Shown piece by piece: positions 49,386 through 58,282 of a DNA stretch of 64,000 nt. This DNA comes from DASQPR01 sp963836785. Lineage in GTDB: Bacteria; Actinomycetota; Actinomycetes; Mycobacteriales; Micromonosporaceae. Where the stretch lies: contig CAWIKW010000001.1 in assembly GCA_963836785.1 (NCBI GenBank), positions 496,001 to 560,000 of the forward strand, written 5' to 3'. The position numbers and the translations under genes are program-made. The notes under the pieces are model-generated. The model was given only the letters and a program-made list of their open reading frames with translations, was not told the origin of the DNA and did no database searches. The stretch's first letter is position 1; every line of letters begins with the position of its first letter.

Positions 49386-50734
49386 CACGAGTCCTCCGTG
49401 GCGTCGGCACCGGTCGTCCGGCGGTCGGTAGTTTCGTGGCTAGAAGCGTTACGCACGAACGGGATGGTCTGTGGCCCCTCGGGAAGCACACACACGCGCG
49501 CGTGCGGACCGGCCGCCGTCAGCTCGTCGGCGACCGCCCGGCCGATGTCGTCGACCGCGTACAGATGAGCAGTGCGTAGCTCGGCATCGGTCAGCCCGCC
49601 CGTGAACACACCGACCCGCGCGCGATCCAGGACGCGTGCGAGCACCTGGACCTGCCACTGGTCCGGCACCGTCACGGTGCGGGATGCGATCGCGTCCAGC
49701 AGCGCCCGCGGCGACGGTTCGGACGCGAGCACCTCGCGGAACGAACCGTGGTCGGGAAAGCCGTCCGAGCATTCCGCCGCGCAGATGATGAGCCCGCCCG
49801 GCTTCACGACCGTCGCCGCGGCGGACATTCCCTTCACGGCCTGATAAAGGTTCTGGTCCAACGGATAACCGGCATTGCTCGTCACGACCACGTCGAACAA
49901 CCCGTCGACCGGACACATCGACACGTCGCGCACGGCGGCTCGCGCCGCCTCGTGCATCGGGAGGATGTCACCGCCGAACGCCGCGACAATGCGCTGGTCG
50001 CGATTGAGGACGACGTCGAACGCGAAGTCCACGCCGGTGCCGACGGCGATCGCGCGGACATCGTCATGGACGGGATTGCCTTCGCACACCGCCCAGGTGG
50101 CGTTCTCGCTGCCGATGCGCCGCGCGTCATGCAGGGTGAGTACGGTGTCGAGACCGGCGAGGCCGGGGGCGACGAGCTTCGGACCGCCGCTGAACCCCGC
50201 GAAGAAGTGCGGCTCGACGAAGCCGGTCGTGATCCGGACGTCCGCCTCGACCCAGTGCCGGTTCAGCCACACCGGCACACCGTCACCGTACGTGCCACGC
50301 CAAACCAGTGATGTTTGGTCCCGAGCATCGTGGTTGACGATCGTCATGGTGTCGACGAGATCATCGCCCAACATGGCCCGCAATTCGGTGCCGGTGTTGC
50401 CGCGATGCGTGCCGGTCGCGACGAGCAGCGTGACATCGGCCCGGGTGGCGATCCCGTCGAGTTCCGCCAGCAACGCGCGGACCATCTGCTCGCGGGGCTG
50501 CGGCCGCGTCGCATCGCACAGCGAGACCGCGATGCGTTGACCCGACCGCACGCGATCCCGCAGCGGCGGACCGGCGACCGGCTTCGCCAAAGCGGTACGG
50601 AGCACGTCACCCGGATCGGTGGCCGCCGGATGATGCGCCGGCGCCACGACCGTCGTTCGATCGGCCGGCAGCCGTACGGGCAGCCAACCGCGACCGTACG
50701 CGAGGGGCACCTCAACGGTCGTCGGCTCAGCCAT
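49385..50734 (-). CDS. larA: LarA-superfamily nickel-pincer racemase/epimerase
   Basis: A protein of 449 aa. All four key residues of L. plantarum LarA are conserved with identical spacing: His110 and His176 (66 apart; His108 and His174 in LarA) for proton relay, Lys186 (Lys184), which binds the NPN cofactor covalently, and His202 (His200), the nickel ligand. They lie in GTHRGN, EPHFFAGFSGGPK and LTLHDARR. DATRPQP matches the substrate-binding loop. LarA-type enzymes racemise 2-hydroxy acids or epimerise sugar acids at C2. Here it is in a fucose-type operon, so L-lactate or an aldonate are the leading candidates. GGAGG is five bases before the ATG. It overlaps the aldo/keto reductase gene by eight bases. 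Confidence 0.92.
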   Translation of the reverse strand: MAEPTTVEVPLAYGRGWLPVRLPADRTTVVAPAHHPAATDPGDVLRTALAKPVAGPPLRDRVRSGQRIAVSLCDATRPQPREQMVRALLAELDGIATRADVTLLVATGTHRGNTGTELRAMLGDDLVDTMTIVNHDARDQTSLVWRGTYGDGVPVWLNRHWVEADVRITTGFVEPHFFAGFSGGPKLVAPGLAGLDTVLTLHDARRIGSENATWAVCEGNPVHDDVRAIAVGTGVDFAFDVVLNRDQRIVAAFGGDILPMHEAARAAVRDVSMCPVDGLFDVVVTSNAGYPLDQNLYQAVKGMSAAATVVKPGGLIICAAECSDGFPDHGSFREVLASEPSPRALLDAIASRTVTVPDQWQVQVLARVLDRARVGVFTGGLTDAELRTAHLYAVDDIGRAVADELTAAGPHARVCVLPEGPQTIPFVRNASSHETTDRRTTGADATEDS

Positions 50735-51687
50735 GAAGACCTCCGTCCAGCTCGGCCCAGGCCGACTCGGGGATGCCGGCCGCGAATCGCTCCAGCGTCG
50801 AGGCGACCTGCTCGGCCGTACGCATCCCGCAGACCACCGACGCCACCGCCGGATGCCGCAGCGGAAACTGCAATGCCGCCGCCGGCAGCGTGATCCCGTG
50901 GCGGCGGCATATGTCGGCGAGCCCCCGCGCCCGGGCCAGAATGTCGGGCGAGGCCGGGCCATAGTCGAAATACGCTCCGTCGGCCGGCTCGTCGACGGCG
51001 AGCAGACCGGAGTTGAACGGCGCGGCCGCGACGACCGCTACGCCGGAGCGCGCGCACTCGTCGAGCAGACGCTGGCCGGTGCGATCCAACAACGTCCACC
51101 GGCCGGCCAGCATCACGACATCGAGGTCGGTCTCCTCCACCATGCGCAACGGTGCCTGCCACTGGTTCATCCCGACGCCGATCGCGCCGACGCGTGCCCT
51201 CGTCCCGCATCCGGATCAGCTCCGGGATGGCTTCGGTGATGGCCTCGTCCACGTACGCATCGGGATCGTGGACGTACGCGATGTCCACGCGGTCGACGCC
51301 GAGCCGCTCGAGACTCGACTCCAGCGAGCGCCGGACCCCGGACGCGCTGAAGTCGAAACGTCGCCGGAGCGTGTCCACGACGTCGAACCCGCCGGCCGCC
51401 AGATCCGAGCCGGTCGGGTTCGGATTCGGTTCGAGCAGCCGACCGACCTTCGTCGACAGGACGTACGCGTCGCGGGGCCGGTCGGCCAGCGCCGCACCGA
51501 GACGGGACTCGGACAGTCCGAGTCCGTAGTGCGGCGCCGTGTCGTAGTAGCGCACCCCACCGGCCCACGCGGCATCGACCGCAGCGCGGGCGTCGTCGTC
51601 GCTCGTCGCGCGGTAGAGGTTGCCGAGCGATCCCCCGCCGAAGCCGAGCCCGGTCAGCGCGATGCCGCGGACCTTGCGAGTGTTCAC
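50727..51687 (-). pseudogene. Aldo/keto reductase (L-fucose dehydrogenase-like), 1-nt frameshift
   Basis: Frame 1 covers about residues 1-163: LTGLGFGGGSLGNLY, the catalytic Asp and Tyr in YYDTAPHYG, Lys in STKVGR and His in YVHDPD. After RMRDEG the match moves one base, continuing AIGVGMNQWQAP to GLHG with a stop at 50727. Removing the T at about 51195 (plus strand) restores a 319-aa protein of the family of D-threo-aldose/L-fucose 1-dehydrogenases. The GTG start overlaps the upstream lactonase stop (GTGA). Its neighbours suggest it oxidises the sugar to the lactone. The break is either a real mutation or an assembly error. Confidence 0.8.
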
Positions 51688-52583
51688 GGCCCGGTCCCGT
51701 TCGGGCCGACGGCGTCGTCAACCCTCGCCAAGCGATACCAGTGGGCCGCCGTGCCACCCCGCACGGACTCCCGTTCGGCCGGGCGCAACCGGTCCAGCGC
51801 CGGCGCCAACGTCGTCATGACCGAACCGTAGTCGGCCGCCAACAGGCACACCGGCCAGTCCGAGCCGGCCATCGTACGGTCCGGTCCAAACGCCGCGAGT
51901 ACGTGCTCGATCACCGGGTCGAGCTGTCCCTGCGTCCAGTTGGCCCAGTCGGCCTCGGTCACCAGACCGGACAGTTTGACCGCCACGCGCGGGCAACTCG
52001 CCAGCGCCTCGATGTCGCGTCGCCACCGGCCGAGGTCACCCGACCGGACGGGCGGCTTGCCGGCGTGGTCGAGGACGAACCGGAGGCCGGCAACGGCTTC
52101 GACCGTCTCGCCGACGAGCGGAAGCTGGTCGCTGGACACGACGACGTCGTAGACCAGGCCGGCCTCGGCGATCGCGGCCAGGCCGTCGCGTACGTCGGAC
52201 CGCCCCAGCCACCGCGGATCCGGCTCGATCTGGAGCTGATGTCGCACCCCGACGAGTCGATCGCCGCCGGGCGCGGAGCCCAGCGACGCAAGCTGCTTGT
52301 CCACGTCGGAGGCGGTGAGATCGACCCAACCGATCACGCCGGCCAGGCGCGGCTCGGTCGCGGCGATCGCCAGCAGGTCGATCGTCTCGTCGATGGTGTC
52401 GCCCGCCTGGACCACGATCGCGGCGTCCACGCCGTTGGCGGCCAGGACGTCGCGAAGGTCGTCGATAGTGAACGAACGGCGCAACGGCGGCAGGTCGTCG
52501 GTCCACGGCTGCGGACGCACGCGCAGGTCCCACAGGTGCACATGGGCGTCAATGACCGCCGGACCCGTTACCGACGCCGTCAT
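51684..52583 (-). CDS. Amidohydrolase_2 family sugar lactonase
   Basis: A protein of 299 aa of the COG3618 TIM-barrel hydrolases. VIDAHVHLWD gives the metal-binding HxH. RLVGVRHQLQIEPD, FVLDHAGKPPV and MAGSDWPVCLL are the other metal and active-site strands. Family members include L-fuconolactonase and L-rhamnono-gamma-lactonase, which open the aldonolactone made by the preceding dehydrogenase. It overlaps the SDR gene by four bases (ATGA) and the aldo/keto reductase by four (GTGA). Given its neighbours, L-fuconolactonase is the best guess. Confidence 0.85.
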   Translation of the reverse strand: MTASVTGPAVIDAHVHLWDLRVRPQPWTDDLPPLRRSFTIDDLRDVLAANGVDAAIVVQAGDTIDETIDLLAIAATEPRLAGVIGWVDLTASDVDKQLASLGSAPGGDRLVGVRHQLQIEPDPRWLGRSDVRDGLAAIAEAGLVYDVVVSSDQLPLVGETVEAVAGLRFVLDHAGKPPVRSGDLGRWRRDIEALASCPRVAVKLSGLVTEADWANWTQGQLDPVIEHVLAAFGPDRTMAGSDWPVCLLAADYGSVMTTLAPALDRLRPAERESVRGGTAAHWYRLARVDDAVGPNGTGP

Positions 52584-53341
52584 GACCGGGGACGGAGCCG
52601 CAATCCCGCCATACCGCCGTCCACGGCGATCTCCGCTCCAGTGGTCGAACCGGCCAGCGGTGAAGCGAGATACACGACGGCGTGGGCGATCTCGGCCGCG
52701 GACACCAGGCGCCCGTGCGGTTGCCGCGCCGCAAGCGCGGCCCGCTCGGCGGCCGGATCCGGCGCGCTGTCGAGCAGGCGGCCGACCCACGGCGTGTCGG
52801 CCGTGCCGGGGTTCACGGCGTTGACCCGGATGCCGTCGGCCATGCCGTCGGCGGCCATCGCCCGGGTGAGCGATAGCACCGCACCCTTGCTGGCCGAGTA
52901 GATCGCCCGCTGCGGTAGACCCGCGGTCGCCGCGATCGACGCCGTGTTCACCACGGCCGCGCGATCGGACTGCCGAAGATGGGGCCACGCGGCCCGCGAC
53001 ACCCGTGCCGTACCGATCACGTTCACGTCGAGAACGCGGTGCCATTCGTCGTCGGTAGCCGTCTCCACGGTGCCCTGCGCCCCGATGCCGGCGTTGTTCG
53101 CCAACACATCGAGGCCGCCGAGCCGGTCGACGGCCGCCGCGACGGCGCGACGGACGGCGTCGTCGTCGGAGATGTCGGCGCACACATAGCCGGCATCCGC
53201 GGGGAGGTCGGCCGGCGGCTCGGCCGCCCGATCGAGGACGACCAGCGATGCGCCCTCGGCGACGAACGCGTGCACGATGGCGAGACCGATGCCGGACGCG
53301 CCACCGGTCACGATTGCCCTGATGCCGTCGAGTTGTCCCAC
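52580..53341 (-). CDS. SDR family dehydrogenase (2-keto-3-deoxy-L-fuconate dehydrogenase-like)
   Basis: A protein of 253 aa with TGGASGIGLAIV (residues 12-23), NNAG, Tyr148 and Lys152 (YSASK) and VNPGTADTPW. The C-terminal DGGMAGLRLRP is a pattern I associate with SDRs of fucose-type sugar-acid pathways, where it oxidises 2-keto-3-deoxy-L-fuconate to the 2,4-diketo acid. That is the substrate of the next gene product. The GTG start lies one base after the hydrolase stop. A direct L-fucose dehydrogenase role is the alternative. Confidence 0.82.
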   Translation of the reverse strand: MGQLDGIRAIVTGGASGIGLAIVHAFVAEGASLVVLDRAAEPPADLPADAGYVCADISDDDAVRRAVAAAVDRLGGLDVLANNAGIGAQGTVETATDDEWHRVLDVNVIGTARVSRAAWPHLRQSDRAAVVNTASIAATAGLPQRAIYSASKGAVLSLTRAMAADGMADGIRVNAVNPGTADTPWVGRLLDSAPDPAAERAALAARQPHGRLVSAAEIAHAVVYLASPLAGSTTGAEIAVDGGMAGLRLRPRS

Positions 53342-53342
53342 G

Positions 53343-54185
53343 TCACGCCTGACCGAGTTGCTGGCGCTGCCGCCCGAGGCCAGCGATTTCTAATTCGACG
53401 ACGTCGCCGGCTCGCAGGAACGCACCATCGGCGCGGCCCATTGCCACCCCGGCCGGCGTTCCGGTGTTGATCACATCACCCGGTCGCAGCACCATGAACT
53501 GGCTCAGATACCACACGAGGTGATCGACGCCGAAGATCATGTTCTTGCTATTGCCATCTTGCCGAAGCTCGCCATTGACCCACAGGCGCATCGCGAGATC
53601 CTGCGGATCGGGCACTTCTTCGGCGGTGCTGATCCACGGACCGAAGGGGTTGAACGTCTCACAGTTCTTGCCCTTGTCCCATTGCCCGCCGCGCTCGATC
53701 TGGAACTCGCGCTCCGACACGTCGTTGCTGATCGCATAACCGGCGATCCGCGATCTCGCGGCCGCTGGCGAATCCAGATAGCGCGCTTCGGTGCCGATGA
53801 CGACCGCGAGTTCGACCTCATAGTCGGTCTTGACCGATGCCCTCGGCACCAGCACCTCGTCATCCGGACCAATCACGGTGTCCGGTGTCTTGAGGAAGAG
53901 TATCGGCTCCGCCGGCGGCGTCGCGCCGGTCTCGGCGGCGTGGTCGACATAGTTCAGGCCGATGCAGACGATCTTCCCGATGCGGGCCAACGGCGGCCCG
54001 AAGCGCTCGAACGGACCCATCGCCGGCAGGTCTCCGGCGGCAAGCGCCGCGGCCGCCCGGTCAAGGCCGTCCGCCAGGAACAGCGGGTCGATGTCCGTCG
54101 TGATCGGGCGCAGATCGAACCATTCGTCGCCGTCGCTCACCGCTGGAATTTCGGCGCCAGCCGCGCCGATCCGCGCCAATCGCAT
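53343..54185 (-). CDS. FAH-family 2,4-diketo-3-deoxy-sugar-acid hydrolase
   Basis: A protein of 280 aa: CIGLNYVDHAAETGATPPAEPILFLKTPDTVIGPDDEV, then VKTDYEVELAVVIGTEARYL with the three acidic metal ligands, SNDVSEREFQIERGGQWDKGKNCETFNPFGPWI and GDVINTGTPAGVAMG. These are typical of the hydrolases that cleave 2,4-diketo-3-deoxy-L-fuconate or -rhamnonate to pyruvate and L-lactate. AAAGGAA lies about nine bases before ATG 54185. It is the first gene of the run ending in larB, and an inverted repeat at 54233-54253 marks its promoter region. L-lactate as a product would give LarA a substrate. Confidence 0.85.
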   Translation of the reverse strand: MRLARIGAAGAEIPAVSDGDEWFDLRPITTDIDPLFLADGLDRAAAALAAGDLPAMGPFERFGPPLARIGKIVCIGLNYVDHAAETGATPPAEPILFLKTPDTVIGPDDEVLVPRASVKTDYEVELAVVIGTEARYLDSPAAARSRIAGYAISNDVSEREFQIERGGQWDKGKNCETFNPFGPWISTAEEVPDPQDLAMRLWVNGELRQDGNSKNMIFGVDHLVWYLSQFMVLRPGDVINTGTPAGVAMGRADGAFLRAGDVVELEIAGLGRQRQQLGQA

Positions 54186-54232
54186 CTGTTGCGTTCCTTT
54201 CCCAAGTGCCTATCGAGGGTGCGCCGTTTAGC

Positions 54233-54253
54233 GGTACGCATGTCGTTCGTACC
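54233..54253. promoter_or_regulatory. Inverted repeat upstream of the fucose-type operon
   Basis: GGTACG-N9-CGTACC is a perfect 6-base-arm repeat spanning 21 bases, 47 bases before the start of the hydrolase gene. It differs from the sites at 46963 and 59953, so a third regulator or a different protein may use it. Confidence 0.5.
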
Positions 54254-54272
54254 AGGCCGGCCGGGCCGGGTG

Positions 54273-56252
54273 TCAACTGGCGGTCGGGTCGTCCCATGGC
54301 GTGCGAAACGACGGCGGCCGGACTCGCGTGCGCAGCGCGAGTGTCGCGGTGACCTGTGTTCCCGGCGGCAGTTCGACGTCGAGCCACGGCGCTTCGACAT
54401 CGGCGCCGCGCTCGCCGACGACGACATCGTGGCTCAGGTATTCGGTGTCGCGGCCGGTCCAGCCCGCTTCGGCCGAGGTGAATCGCACCCGGGCGATGTC
54501 GTGCTCGGCGAATGCGCCGGCCTGGATGACCAACCGGCGGGTATGCGTGCCGGACAGGTTGACCAGCGTCACGACCGTCCCGGCCGGATCGATGTCGCTG
54601 ACGAGCGCGGCCACGTCCTCGGGCAGGCCGGGGCGGCGCCGGTCCGCGTCGTAGTAGCGGACCCGGGCCTGGGCCGCGCCGCCGTTGTAAACGACCTGCG
54701 GACCGCCCCAGGTGAGCTGTACGAGTGCCTCGGTCACCACGGGGTTCAGGTTCTGCCACAGGTGGATCGCCGGTTCGGCCACGACGTCGTCGCCATGCTG
54801 TTCCATCAACGCAAGCCGGCGGCGCGCCTGTTCATGAGCAGCACCGAGGATGCGAGCCGGGTAGTCCGGGTTGTCGCCGCGAAGGTAGGCGTACCACGGC
54901 TCCTCGTGGCCGGCCTCCTCCTTGTCGCGAAACGCCCGGACGGCCGTCCAGTCGTGGCCGCTCGCGGCGCGCAGGCGATCCAGCCGCGCCCGGTCATCGG
55001 CGGCGGACGTGTGATGCCACAGTGCGGCCGGCACCGAGGTCTGCACCGGATTCCAGTCGAACCAACCCTTGTCGCTGTGCCGATTCGGGATCAGCAACGT
55101 CTCGTCGTCGACGGCCGGACCGAGGTGGGCATTCCACCGTTCCTTGATGCTCGAGTCGCTGTCCGAGAACCGGCCGCGTCGACCGTGGCCCACGACGATA
55201 TCGAGCACCTGACGGGGCAGGTCGAGGTAGGAGTCGTCGGTGTTGGCGAGCGCGGCGGCCATCGCGCCGACCAGCACCGCTTGGGCGACGCTGTACATGC
55301 CGTGCGGCCAGCTCCAGCCGTAGTGGCCGCCGTACCAGCGGCCGTCGAGCTGGCTGCCGACCGTGCCGTCGAGGCCGACGTTGTCCGGCACGAGGCCACC
55401 GTTGTCCTCGGCGCGCTTCTGCCACGCCCCGACGTACGTGGCCAACCAGTCGGCGTACCGCTGGTCGCCGCTGGCCAGAAACGCGTTGAGAACGAGGCCG
55501 CCGACGCTGAGATTGGCGACCACGTCGCCCCGACCGAGCCGCCGCTTCATCTCGGCACCGAGGCGCGGATCGTCGTCGAGCAAGCTATCGGCGGACGCCT
55601 CGCCGGCCTGACCCGCCGATTCGCCGGCCGGCAACCAATCCAGCGGGAAGCCGTAGCGAGCGGCCTCGGCGGCGGTCCACGGATAGGCCGACGTGTTCGA
55701 CACGCCGTCGCGCGGCCCGCCACTGCCGTTGTGCGGCGCGGTGATGATCCGCCGGCCCGGGTCGTAGTTGCCATGGGCCGGATCCACGTAAAGATCCGCG
55801 AAACGCAACGCGCGCTCGCGCCACGTACGCGGATCGGCCATCGTCAGGAAGTAGAAGAACAGCATGCTCTCGCCCTGGTGGAACCAGTCGTAGCCGATCT
55901 CGAACTCGTCGCGATAGATGCCAAGATCAGCGAGTTGGGCGACGACGCCGTGCCAATGCTTCGCGCTGGCGGCGAGCAGATCGTCGGCGCCACCGAGCAG
56001 ATACAGCTGCGGCCAGTTGAAGAACGCTTCCAGGAAGTCGTCGCCGCCGTCGCGGGTCGACAGCCGATCGTCGTAGCGCAGCGATCCGTCCGGACGAGTG
56101 TAGAGCTCGGCGAACCGCCGCCAGCCCTCGTCGAGGAGCCGGAACAGCGATCGTTCCGCCAGTGCCCAGTACGGCGGGGCGAGCGACGGTACGGTGGCGA
56201 CGATGCGCGGCCGAGACGAGCCGGACGGCGTACGCGACGCGTCGGCGGTCAT
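54273..56252 (-). CDS. Uncharacterised (alpha/alpha)-toroid glycosidase-like protein
   Basis: A protein of 659 aa that I do not recognise as a named glycoside hydrolase family. No signal peptide. The first 500 residues are rich in helices with conserved-looking aromatic and acidic motifs (FNWPQLYLLGGADDLL, YDWFHQGESMLFFYFL, GYGWSWPHGMYSVAQA-like GGHYGWSWPHG, SDKGWFDWNPVQTS), typical of an alpha/alpha barrel on carbohydrates. The end (TVVTLVNLSGTHTRRLVIQAG, WLDVELPPGTQVTATLALR) looks like a beta-sandwich. ATG 56252 with GAGGAG seven bases upstream is preferred over GTG 56339, which overlaps the permease stop. Position after the sugar ABC genes suggests it processes an imported oligosaccharide. 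Confidence 0.65.
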   Translation of the reverse strand: MTADASRTPSGSSRPRIVATVPSLAPPYWALAERSLFRLLDEGWRRFAELYTRPDGSLRYDDRLSTRDGGDDFLEAFFNWPQLYLLGGADDLLAASAKHWHGVVAQLADLGIYRDEFEIGYDWFHQGESMLFFYFLTMADPRTWRERALRFADLYVDPAHGNYDPGRRIITAPHNGSGGPRDGVSNTSAYPWTAAEAARYGFPLDWLPAGESAGQAGEASADSLLDDDPRLGAEMKRRLGRGDVVANLSVGGLVLNAFLASGDQRYADWLATYVGAWQKRAEDNGGLVPDNVGLDGTVGSQLDGRWYGGHYGWSWPHGMYSVAQAVLVGAMAAALANTDDSYLDLPRQVLDIVVGHGRRGRFSDSDSSIKERWNAHLGPAVDDETLLIPNRHSDKGWFDWNPVQTSVPAALWHHTSAADDRARLDRLRAASGHDWTAVRAFRDKEEAGHEEPWYAYLRGDNPDYPARILGAAHEQARRRLALMEQHGDDVVAEPAIHLWQNLNPVVTEALVQLTWGGPQVVYNGGAAQARVRYYDADRRRPGLPEDVAALVSDIDPAGTVVTLVNLSGTHTRRLVIQAGAFAEHDIARVRFTSAEAGWTGRDTEYLSHDVVVGERGADVEAPWLDVELPPGTQVTATLALRTRVRPPSFRTPWDDPTAS

Positions 56253-56335
56253 GACGTGCTCCTCGGAATTCTGTCGTTCGTGGCCGCTGGCCGCACTGCC
56301 GGGCGGTTGGTCGCACATCGGGTCGGTCGAACCCG

Positions 56336-57340
56336 TCACTCCTTCGTCCCGCCCGCGGTCAGGCCGGCCACCAGGAAGCGTTGGGCCAGAAGGAAAATCA
56401 CCAGTACCGGTGCGACCGACAGCAACGTCGCGAGCACGAGTTCGGGCGGCGACACGGCGGCGTTGGCTCCGACGACCGGGTTGAACGTCGGCGTCGACGC
56501 GAGCATCTGGGTGAGCCCCACCTGCATCGGATATTGGTTACTGCCGGGCAACATCACGTACGGCAGGAAGAAGTTGTTCCAGTTGGTCACGAAGTTGAAG
56601 AAGCCGACCAGCGCGACCACCGGTGCGGCCAGCGGAAGGGCGATCGACCAGAATGCGCGGAATTCACCGCAGCCGTCGATGCGCGCCGCGGCCAACAGAT
56701 CCCCGGACACGGCCGTGGAGAAGTAGATGTACGTGAGGTAGACGCCGAACGGGAAGAACGAGTAGGGCAGCACGACGGACAGCGGCGTGTTGACCAGATG
56801 CGCGTAATTGATTTCCAGGAACGTCGGCAGCACCAGGGACGCCGTCGGCATCAGCATCACCACGAGCGTGGTGATGAGCAGGAATCGCCGGCCCTTGAAG
56901 TCCATCTTCGCCAGGGCGTAACCGGCGGGGATGCTCACCACGAGCGTGATGACGAGCGCCAGCACGGAGTAGAGCACCGAGTTGGCCAGCCACCGTTTGA
57001 CCGCGCCGTCCTGGAACGACATGAGGTGAGCCCAGTTGTGCCCCAGATCGGCGAACGACCCGAACGAGTACGGGTTCTGGTCGACGAGCGACGTGCTGTT
57101 CTTCGTCGATGCCAACAGCAGCCACAACATCGGGATGAGGAAGAACAAGACGAACGCGGCCAGCAGCACGAAAACGGCGGTCCGGGTGGCGACACCGCGG
57201 GCGATGCGGGCGCGGCCCGAGCGGCGGCCGGCATCGCCGCGACCGGGCGCCGCGGTCGCGACCGATTCGACTGGGCCGCCGGTGGAACCGTTGCCGGCGG
57301 CGGAGGACTGACGTCCGGTGACGGGATTGACGGTTGTCAC
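56336..57340 (-). CDS. CUT1 sugar ABC transporter permease (MalG-like)
   Basis: A protein of 334 aa with six transmembrane segments. A long polar N-terminal extension (about 50 residues) precedes TM1. The EAA loop, AAARIDGCGEFRAFWSIALPLAAP, is complete and defines it as a partner of a MalK-type ATPase. GGAGG precedes the GTG 57340 by four bases. It forms a transporter with the permease at 57350-58282 and binding protein at 58279-59679. No ATPase is encoded here; CUT1 systems in actinobacteria usually share one MsiK-type ATPase from elsewhere. Confidence 0.9.
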   Translation of the reverse strand: MTTVNPVTGRQSSAAGNGSTGGPVESVATAAPGRGDAGRRSGRARIARGVATRTAVFVLLAAFVLFFLIPMLWLLLASTKNSTSLVDQNPYSFGSFADLGHNWAHLMSFQDGAVKRWLANSVLYSVLALVITLVVSIPAGYALAKMDFKGRRFLLITTLVVMLMPTASLVLPTFLEINYAHLVNTPLSVVLPYSFFPFGVYLTYIYFSTAVSGDLLAAARIDGCGEFRAFWSIALPLAAPVVALVGFFNFVTNWNNFFLPYVMLPGSNQYPMQVGLTQMLASTPTFNPVVGANAAVSPPELVLATLLSVAPVLVIFLLAQRFLVAGLTAGGTKE

Positions 57341-57349
57341 GACACCTCC

Positions 57350-58282
57350 TCAGTCCGTCTCGAAGAGTCGACCGCGGGCGACGAAGACGCCCGCGCACAG
57401 CAGGGCGACGATCAGCAGGTCGATGGAGATGGCGGCCGAACCGTTGAAGTCCGTCTGGGTGAACGCGTACTGGTAGGCCAGCTGGTTGACCGAGTAGTCA
57501 TTGCTCACCAGCCCGAAGCTCGCCTGCGACACCAACTCCGGCTCGACGAAGAGTTGCGTGCCCGCGGCCAGCGACAGGATCAGCATGTACGTGATCCACT
57601 TGCGGATCAGCGGAAGCTCGATGTGCCAGGCCGTACGGACCGGACCGGCGCCATCGACGCGCGCGGCCTCGACGACATCGTTGGAGATGGTGTTGAGCGC
57701 GCCGTAGAGCACCAGGATCCAGCCGCCGGCGCCGGTCCAGAACGCGATGATGGCGAACACGACCGGCAGGTGGCCCGGCGTGATGACGTCGGCGAAGTGC
57801 CGGTCGCCGGTCCAGCGCAGGATCAGCGCGACCGGGCTCACGGTCGGGTCCAGGAGGAACAGCCACAGCAGCACGCTGGACGCGCCGGCCAGGGCACCCG
57901 GAATGTAGTACGCGAAACGGATGAACGTACGGGTTCGCTTCGACGCCACCCGGTGTACGACGACCGCGAGCAGGACCACGAGCACGGTGAGACTGACGAG
58001 CCAGAAGACCAGATACAGCGCGACATGCTCGATCGCCGGCACGAAGCGGTAGTCCCGGGCCGTGTGCGTGAAGTTCGCCAGCCCGGCGAATTTGCCCGAC
58101 GCGTTGGTGACGGCCAGGTAGATCGAGTACGCCACCGGGATCACGCCGAACAGGGCCAGCAGCACGACATATCCGGAGACGAACACGTGACCCGGCCGGA
58201 GCCGCCAGGAGCCGGTGGTCGACCGGCTCCTGGCGGCGGCGCCGGGTGGCGTCGCGCGCTCCGGGTTCGCGAGGGTTGTCAC
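57350..58282 (-). CDS. CUT1 sugar ABC transporter permease (MalF-like)
   Basis: A protein of 310 aa with six transmembrane segments and the EAA loop EAARVDGAGPVRTAWHIELPLIRKW. GTG 58282 overlaps the binding-protein gene's stop by four bases (GTGA), so it is translated by coupling; there is no separate ribosome binding site. It is the first permease of the importer. The same start was preferred over an earlier in-frame position because the coupling geometry is exact. Confidence 0.9.
   Translation of the reverse strand: MTTLANPERATPPGAAARSRSTTGSWRLRPGHVFVSGYVVLLALFGVIPVAYSIYLAVTNASGKFAGLANFTHTARDYRFVPAIEHVALYLVFWLVSLTVLVVLLAVVVHRVASKRTRTFIRFAYYIPGALAGASSVLLWLFLLDPTVSPVALILRWTGDRHFADVITPGHLPVVFAIIAFWTGAGGWILVLYGALNTISNDVVEAARVDGAGPVRTAWHIELPLIRKWITYMLILSLAAGTQLFVEPELVSQASFGLVSNDYSVNQLAYQYAFTQTDFNGSAAISIDLLIVALLCAGVFVARGRLFETD

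Noticed and set aside
53520..56726. A 1068-codon plus-strand frame, the longest in the window
   Set aside because: It runs antisense through the FAH hydrolase, the glycosidase-like gene and a permease, all of which have strong motifs on the minus strand. Composition is Arg/Val-rich without domains.
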